Assembly: GCF_000003605.2 (NCBI RefSeq)
Contig: NW_003109440.1
Location: 1-48,766, forward strand
Direction: 5' to 3'
DNA length: 48,766 nucleotides
From: Saccoglossus kowalevskii
Taxonomy: Eukaryota; Hemichordata; Enteropneusta; Harrimaniidae
Shown piece by piece: positions 41,045-48,766 of the stretch. The stretch's first letter is position 1. Each line of letters starts with the position of its first letter. The translations under genes were made by a program, and so were the position numbers. The notes beneath the pieces were generated by a model. It was not told the origin of the DNA, did no database searches, and was given only the letters and a program-made list of their open reading frames with translations.

Positions 41045-41756
41045 GTAAGTATACAATATGTTCACATGATAGTGACATCAGAGGCAATACGTACAGCTAC
41101 AAACACTATGGGATCTAGTACACCATATATCCAAATAGTCTACAAACCATGTAAGTATACAATATGTTCACATCATAGTGACATCAGAAGCAATATGTAC
41201 AGCTACAAACACTATGGGATCTAGTACACTATATACACAAATAGTCTACAAACATGTGAGTATACAATGTGTTCACATTATAGTGACATCAGAGGCAATA
41301 TGTACAGCTACAAACACTATGGGATCTAGTACACTATATACACAAACAGTCTACAAACCATGTGAGTATACAATGTGTTCACATTATAGTGACAACAGAG
41401 GCAATATGTACAGCTACAAACACTATGGGATCTTGTACACTATATACACAAATAGTTTACAAACCATGTGAGTATACAATGTGTTCACATTATAGTGACA
41501 ACAGAGGCAATATGTACAGCTACAAACACTATGGGATCTAGTACACAATATACACAAATAGTTTACAAACCATGTGAGTATACAATGTGTTCACATTATA
41601 GTGACATCAGAGGCAATATGTACAGCTACAAACACTATGGGATCTAGTACACTATATACTCAAATAGTCTACAAACCATGTGAGTATACAATGTGTTCAC
41701 ATTATAGTGACATCAGAGGCAATATGTACAGCTACAAACACTATGGGATCTAGTAC

Positions 41757-44480
41757 ACCATATATCTAAATAGTCTACAAACCATGTAAGTATACAATGT
41801 GTTCACATCATAGAGACATCAGAGGCAATATGTACAGCTACACACACTATGGGATCTAGTACACAATATACCAAAATAGTCTACAAACCATGTAAGTATA
41901 CAATGTGTTCACATCATAGAGACATCAGAGGCAATATGTACAGCTACAAACACTATGGGATCTAGTACACTAAATACACACATAGTCTACAAACCATGTG
42001 AGTATACAATGTGTTCACATGATAGAGACATCAGAGGCAATATGTAAAGCTACAAACACTATGGGATCTAGTACACTATATACACAAATAGTCTACAAAC
42101 CATATGAGTATACAATGTGTTCACATTATAGTGACATCAGAGGCAATATGTACAGCTACACACACTATGGGATCTAGTACACTATATACACAAATAGTTT
42201 ACAAACCATGTGAGTATACAATGTGTTCACATTATAGTGACATCAGAGGCAATATGTACATCTACAAACACTATGGGATCTAGTACACTATATACACAAA
42301 TAATTTACAAACCATGTCTGTATGCAATGTGTTCACATTATAGTGACATCGGAGGCAATACGTACAGATACAAACACTATGGGATCTAGTACACTATATA
42401 CACAAATAGTATACAAACCATGTGAGTATACACTGTGTTCACATTATAGTGACATCAGAGGCAATATGTACAGCTACAAACACTATGGGATCTAGTACAC
42501 TATATACACAAATAGTATACAAACCATGTGAGTATACAATGTGTTCACATTATAGTGACATCAGAGGCAATATGTACAGCTACAAACACTATGGGATTTA
42601 GTACACTATATACACAAATAGTATACAAACCATGTGAGTATACAATGTGTTCACATTATAGTGACATCAGAGGCAATATGTACAGCTACAAACACTATGG
42701 GATTTAGTACACTATATACACAAATAGTTTACAAACCATGCCTGTATGCAATGTGTTCACATTATAGTTACATCAGAGGCAATATGTACAGCTACAAACA
42801 CTATGGGATTTAGTACACTATATACACAAATAGTTTACAAACCATATAAGTATACAATGTGTTCACCTTATAGTGACATCAGAGGCAATATGTACAGCTA
42901 CAAACACTATGGGATTTAGTACACTATATACACAAATAGTTTACAAACCATGCCTGTATGCAATGTGTTCACATTATAGTGACATCAGAGGGAATATGTA
43001 CAGCTACAAACACTATGGGGGTTCTAGTACACTATATACACAATTAGTATACAAACCATGTGAGTATACAATGTGTTCACATTATAGTGACATCAGAGGC
43101 AATATGTACAGCTACAAACACTATGGGATCTAGTACACTATATACACAAATTGTTTACAAACCATGTGAGTATACAATGTGTTCACACTATAGTGACATC
43201 AGAGGCAATATGTACAGCTACAAACACTATGGGATCTAGTACACAATATACCAAAATAGTCTACAAACCATGTAAGTATACAATGTGTTCACATCATAGA
43301 GACATCAGAGGCAATATGTACAGCTACACAGACTATGGGATCTAGTACACAATATACCAAAATAGTCTACAAACCATGTAAGTATACAATGTGTTCACAT
43401 CATAGAGACATCAGAGGCAATATGTACAGCTACAAACACTATGGGATCTAGTACACTAAATACACACATAGTCTACAAACCATGTGAGTATACAATGTGT
43501 TCACATGATAGAGACATCAGAGGCAATATGTAAAGCTACAAACACTATGGGATCTAGTACACTATATACACAAATAGTCTACAAACCATGTGAGTATACA
43601 ATGTGTTCACATTATAGTGACATCAGAGGCAATATGTACAGCTACACACACTATGGGATCTAGTACACTATATACACAAATAGTTTACAAACCATGTGAG
43701 TATACAATGTGTTCACATTATAGTGACATCAGAGGCAATATGTACATCTACAAACACTATGGGATCTAGTACACTATATACACAAATAATTTACAAACCA
43801 TGTCTGTATGCAATGTGTTCACATTATAGTGACATCGGAGGCAATACGTACAGCTACAAACACTATGGGATCTAGTACACTATATACACAAGTAGTATAC
43901 AAACCATGTGAGTATACACTGTGTTCACATTATAGTGACATCAGAGGCAATATGTACAGCTACAAACACTATGGGATCTAGTACACTATATACACAAATA
44001 GTATACAAACCATGTGAGTATACAATGTGTTCACATTATAGTGACATCAGAGGCAATATGTACAGCTACAAACACTATGGGATTTAGTACACTATATACA
44101 CAAATAGTATACAAACCATGTGAGTATACAATGTGTTCACATTATAGTGACATCAGAGGCAATATGTACAGCTACAAACACTATGGGATTTAGTACACTA
44201 TATACACAAATAGTTTACAAACCATGCCTGTATGCAATGTGTTCACATTATAGTTACATCAGAGGCAATATGTACAGCTACAAACACTATGGGATTTAGT
44301 ACACTATATACACAAATAGTTTACAAACCATATAAGTATACAATGTGTTCACATTATAGTGACATCAGAGGCAATATGTACAGCTACAAACACTATGGGA
44401 TTTAGTACACTATATACACAAATAGTTTACAAACCATGCCTGTATGCAATGTGTTCACATTATAGTGACATCGGAGGCAT
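41757..44480 (+). repeat. Higher-order repeat: two copies of a 1486-bp block
   Basis: Rare variants recur at a constant offset of 1486 bp (14 monomers plus 2 bp): tctgtatgc at 42317 and 43803, and cctgtatgc at 42741 and 44227 and again at 42953 and 44439. Accompanying marks are tacatctac, aataatttac, tcggaggcaatacg and accatataag. Related but incomplete versions lie at about 5470-6010, 13490-14150 and 26130-27110. Edges are approximate. Confidence 0.8.
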
Positions 44481-44499
44481 ATGTACAGCTGCTAGCACT

Positions 44500-46100
44500 A
44501 TGGGGTCTAGTACATCATATACACAAATAGTCTACAAACCATGTAAGTATACAATGTGTTCACGTTATAGTGACATCAGAGGCAATATGTACAGCTACAA
44601 ACACTATGGGATCTAGTACATCATATACACAAATAGTCTACAAACCATGTAAGTATACAATGTGTTCACATTATAGTGACATCAGAGGCAATATGTACAG
44701 CTACAAACACTATGGGATCTAGTACATCATATACACAGATAGTCTACAAACCATGTAAGTATACAATGTGTTCACATCATAGTGACATCAGAGGCAATAT
44801 GTACAGCTAATAACACTATGGGATCTAGTACACCATATACCCAAATAGTCTACAAACCATGTAAGTATACAATGTGTTCATATTATAGTGACATCAGAGG
44901 CAATATGTACAGCTACAAACACTATGGGATCTAGTACATCATATACACAAATAGCCTACAAACCATGTAAGTATACAATGTGTTCACATCATAGTGACAT
45001 CAGAGGCAATATGTACAGCTAATAACACTATGGGATCTAGTACACCATATACCCAAATAGTCTACAAACCATGTAAGTATACAATGTGTTCATATTATAG
45101 TGACATCAGAGGCAATATGTACAGCTACAAACACTATGGGATCTAGGACACCATATACACAAATAGTCTACAAACCATGTAAGTATACAATGTGTTCACA
45201 TCATAGTGACATCATAGACAATATGTACAGCTACAAACACTATGGGATCTAGTACACCATATACACAAATAGTCTACAAACCATGTAAGTATACAATGTG
45301 TTCACATTATAGTGACATCATAGGCAATATGTACAGCTTACAAACACTATGGGATTTAGTACACCATATACCCAAATAGTCTACAAACCATGTGAGTATA
45401 CAATGTGTTCACATTATAGTAACATCAGAGGCAATATGTACAGCTACAAACACTATAAGATCTAGTACATCATATACACAAATAGTCTACAAACCATGTA
45501 AGTATACAATTTGTTCACGTTATAGTGACATCAGAGGCAATATGTACAGCTACAAACACTATGGGATCTAGTACATCATATACACAAATAGTCTACAAAC
45601 CATGTAAGTATACAATGTGTTCACATTATAGTGACATCAGAGGCAATATGTACAGCTACAAACACTATGGGATATAGTACATCATATACACAAATAGTCT
45701 ACAAACCATGTAAGTATACAATGTGTTCACATCATAGTGACATCAGAGGCAATATGTACAGTTAATAACATTATGGGATTTAGTACACCATATACCCAAA
45801 TAGTCTACAAACCATGTAAGTATACAATGTGTTCATATTATAGTGACATCAGAGGCAATATGTACAGCTACAAACACTATGGGATCTAGTACACCATATA
45901 CACAAATAGTCTACAAACCATGTAAGTATACAATGTGTTCACATCATAGTGACATCAGAGACAGTATGTACAGCTACAAACACTATGGGATCTAGTACAC
46001 CATATACACAAATAGTCTACAAACCATGCAAGTATACAATGTGTTCACATTATAGTGACATCAGAGGCAATATGTACAGCTACAACACTATGGGATTTAG
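44500..46100 (+). repeat. GTAAGT-type satellite block inside S8
   Basis: Monomers carry acatcatatac or acaccatatac, gctaataacac and gtaagtat, like the interior of S6. The edge near 44480 is irregular (tcggaggcatatg, gctgctagcac, ggggtctag), as expected at a recombination join. The right edge near 46100 is also irregular (acaactatatacaaatag). Confidence 0.8.
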
Positions 46101-47527
46101 TACAACTATATACAAATAGTTTACAAACCATGTGAGTATACAATGTGTTCACATCATAGTGACAACAGAGGCAATATGTACAGCTACAAACACTAAGGGA
46201 TCTAGTACACTATATACACAAATAGTCTACAAACCATGTGAGTATACAATGTGTTCACATTATAGTGACATCAGAGGCAATATGTACAGCTACAAACACT
46301 ATGGGATCTAGTACACTATATACACAAATAGTCTACAAACCATGTGAGTATACAATGTGTTCACATTATAGTGACATCAGAGGCAATATGTACAGCTACA
46401 AACACTATGGGATCTAGTACACTATATACACAAATAGTCTACAAACCATGTGAGTATACAATGTGTTCACATTATAGTGACATCAGAGGCAATATGTACA
46501 GCTACAAACACTATGGGATCTAGTACACTATATACACAAATAGTCTACAAACCATGTGAGTATACAATGTGTTCACATTATAGTTACATCAGAGGCAATA
46601 TGTACAGCTACAAACACTATGGGATCTAGTACACTATATACACAAACAGTCTACAAACCATGTGAGTATACAATGTGTTCACATTATAGTGACATCAGAG
46701 GCAATATGTACAGCTACAAACACTATGGGATCTAGTACACTATATACACAAATAGTCTACAAACCATGTGAGTATACAATGTGTTCACATTATAGTGACA
46801 TCAGAGGCAATATGTACAGCTACAAACACTAGGGGATCTAGTACACTATATACACAAATAGTCTACAAACCATGTAAGTATACAATGTGTTCACATTATA
46901 GTGACATTAAAGGCAATATGTACAGCTACAAACACTATGGGATCTAGTACACTATATACACAAATAGTTTACAAACCATGTGAGTATACAATGTGTTCAC
47001 ATTATAGTGACATCAGAGGCAATATGTACAGCTACAAACACTATGGGATCTAGTACACTATATACACAAATAGTTTACAAACCATTTGAGTATACAATGT
47101 GTTCACATTATAGTGACATTAGAGACAATATGTACAGCTACAAACACTATGGGATCTAGTACACTATATACACAAATAGTTTACAAACCATTTGAGTATA
47201 CAATGTGTTCACATTATAGTGACAACAGAGGCAATATGTACAGCTACAAACACTATGGCATCTAGTACACTATATACAAATAGTTTACAAACCATGTGAG
47301 TATACAATGTGTTCACATCATAGTGACAACAGAGGCAATATGTACAGCTACAAACACTATGGGATCTAGTACACTATATACACAAATAGTCTACAAACCA
47401 TGTAAGTATACAATGTGTTCACATTATAGTGACATTAAAGGCAATATGTACAGCTACAAATACTATACGATCTAGTACACTATATACACAAATAGTTTAC
47501 AAACCATGTGAGTATACAATGTGTTCA

Positions 47528-48476
47528 TTGGAAAGGTGTGATTTATAGCTGATCAGTGTGTATAAATCTATGGTGTCATATTTGATCGTCACTGAGGGAG
47601 TAACCTTGCAAAATAATCATTTAAACTGAAACACTTTAAGAGGCAATATGATTACAAATTATGATCGCTTCATTTAACAAGACAAATTGTGTGGCTCTCG
47701 ATCGTTAATATCGGTAGAATCCGTCATTATATTTGAGTTGTCTGTGACCTGTTTCTAACCAGTGACGTCACCAGGTGCGCTATAGTATGGGTCTACGATT
47801 GATTGACTAAACCAGAAAGGGGGTGGGCCTGTTGAAACATTGTTATGTATGTGTAGGTAAACATGTATATAGCGAGAGTTATACAAAATATCACGTCCGT
47901 AATAATAGTAAACACAATTACGAAATAATAAAAACAGATAGTAAAAATGAAATAAAAAAATAAATTCACGCAGTACAATACATCAGATTTTTATTCGATT
48001 CTGTGATGTAAATTTTTGAACGGAAGGCCGTTCACAAGGTCCTGCTGTTATATAAACGTTAAATAAGCTCACTATCAGTGACAAAATGCGTATACCATTC
48101 TATATGTGAATGACCAGTTGAACGGCATTTCCTACTTATGCATGTATTAAATTTAGATTCATGTTTCATTCAGACCGTGTGACACTCCCGATAATTGATT
48201 ATTTAGTGTTACCACAAACTATTTATTCTGTTTGTTTGTAGACGAACCCACAGTTAACGCTATCACAGAGAGTCCTCTCAAGAGATTTTTTTTAAATATG
48301 CCTTACACTGATAGAAATTGTATAGAACATATATTTTAACGGGCACCAAATTAGTGCGTTAGGAGATTTATTCAATGTTCTTGTGAATTTGGAGCATAGT
48401 ATGAAAATAGAAAAAAATTGTAATTCTGTGATGATCATCAAGTGTTTTCTAATGGTTTGTTCATGATGTTCCTCAG
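47528..48476 (+). repeat. Module copy 8, intron-like 5' part
   Basis: This 949-bp copy is close to copy 7 (shared cacgtccgtaat). It also has gagagttatac and gaatttggagc. Confidence 0.93.
48242..48339 (+). pseudogene. Decayed Ig exon start (copy 8)
   Basis: The acceptor ends at 48241. The reading opens YEPTVNAITESP and stops at TAA 48337-48339. Confidence 0.4.
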
Positions 48477-48728
48477 TTATTCCAATAATCTCAGAAATTG
48501 AGGTTATTTCCTGGAGTGATGGTGTGATAAATGTAGCATGTGTAGATACAGCCAATCCAGAGTCAGATCATTATGAATGGGAAGCTGAGAATGGACAGAC
48601 TGGTACTACAAATGTGAACACATGGGAACTTAACGATACTGGATATGATGCTCAAGAAGAGATTACATGTACAGCTACAAACACTATGGGATCTAGTGAA
48701 CCATATATCCAAATAGTCCACAAACCAT
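48477..48728 (+). CDS. Ig-domain exon, copy 8
   Basis: The encoded protein is the majority type. Val20 has a silent change (GTA). The acceptor ends at 48476 and the donor gtaagtat starts at 48729. This is the last Ig exon in the window; the satellite resumes after it, so the gene probably continues beyond the right edge. Confidence 0.85.
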
Positions 48729-48766
48729 GTAAGTATACAATATGTTCACATGATAGTGACATCAGA
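48729..48766 (+). repeat. Start of satellite array S9 (cut by window end)
   Basis: This is the first part of a post-exon monomer (gtaagtatacaatatg, then cacatgatag), identical to the bases after exons 2 to 7. Confidence 0.9.

Larger units (their letters stand above)
41045..47527 (+). repeat. 106-bp satellite array S8 (about 61 monomers)
   Basis: The order is the post-exon signature, then a tandemly duplicated block of 14 monomers (about 41757-44480), then a GTAAGT-type block (about 44500-46100), then GTGAGT-type monomers up to the 104-bp marker (47254) and tatacgatctag. Two more in-frame stops lie in GTAAGT-type monomers at 45215-45217 and 45321-45323. No other gene is seen. Confidence 0.97.

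Noticed and set aside
48292-48555. Minus-strand frame opposite the Ig exon (87 residues; also 17890-18078)
   Set aside because: It is the antisense shadow of the Ig exon and its acceptor region, and its length depends on one A-run. The sense frame has clear Ig residues and splice sites.
1-48766. tRNA, rRNA or other structured RNA genes
   Set aside because: No cloverleaf boxes or conserved rRNA stretches were seen. The only non-satellite DNA is the eightfold module.

Overview
The window looks like invertebrate animal nuclear DNA. It is AT-rich, has no prokaryote-style gene packing, and carries short exons flanked by consensus eukaryotic splice sites (cag acceptor, gtaagtat donor). The phylum cannot be read from the sequence; a mollusc or another lophotrochozoan is only a guess. 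The sequence is almost entirely one tandem structure built from two parts.

Part 1 is a module of about 1.2 kb, present eight times (module starts near 3052, 11053, 17050, 19011, 22029, 37460, 39844 and 47528). Each module holds about 950 bp of intron-like DNA followed by a 252-bp exon with phase 1 at both ends. The intron-like part contains a decayed exon ending in a stop codon. The 252-bp exon encodes a complete small immunoglobulin (Ig) domain of 84 residues, with Cys22, Trp35 and Cys65. Six of the eight exons encode the same protein sequence; copies 1 and 6 differ by two residues each. Because every exon starts and ends in phase 1, all eight can be joined in frame, so the window is best read as an internal piece of one gene for a protein with many nearly identical Ig domains. 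No start, signal peptide, transmembrane or terminal exon is visible.

Part 2 is a 106-bp satellite that fills every gap between modules. It accounts for about 39 kb, or roughly 370 monomers. Each monomer is a copy of the 3' end of an Ig exon plus its 5' splice site and a short piece of the following intron. The satellite was therefore born from the exon/intron border of the gene it now fills. Most monomers keep a good 5' splice site (gtgagtat or gtaagtat) and keep the Ig reading frame open on the exon side. The arrays between modules hold about 64, 45, 7, 17, 134, 11 and 61 monomers, in each case a whole number plus the same 20-bp remainder.

Layout: satellite 1-3051; module 1 to 4252; satellite to 11052; module 2 to 12255; satellite to 17049; module 3 to 18251; short satellite to 19010; module 4 to 20210; satellite to 22028; module 5 to 23231; the longest satellite to 37459; module 6 to 38660; satellite to 39843; module 7 to 41044; satellite to 47527; module 8 to 48728; start of a further satellite to the end.

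Most notable: (a) an exon border turned into a satellite carrying hundreds of 5' splice sites; (b) each 106-bp monomer divides into a 78-bp in-frame phase 1-1 'mini-exon' and a 28-bp gt...ag remainder; (c) two sites (14604/14605 and 25370/25371) where the satellite carries the exact flanking signature of a module but the module is gone, so Ig exons are being lost as well as gained; (d) a noisy stretch at 15480-15645 that may be an assembly join.
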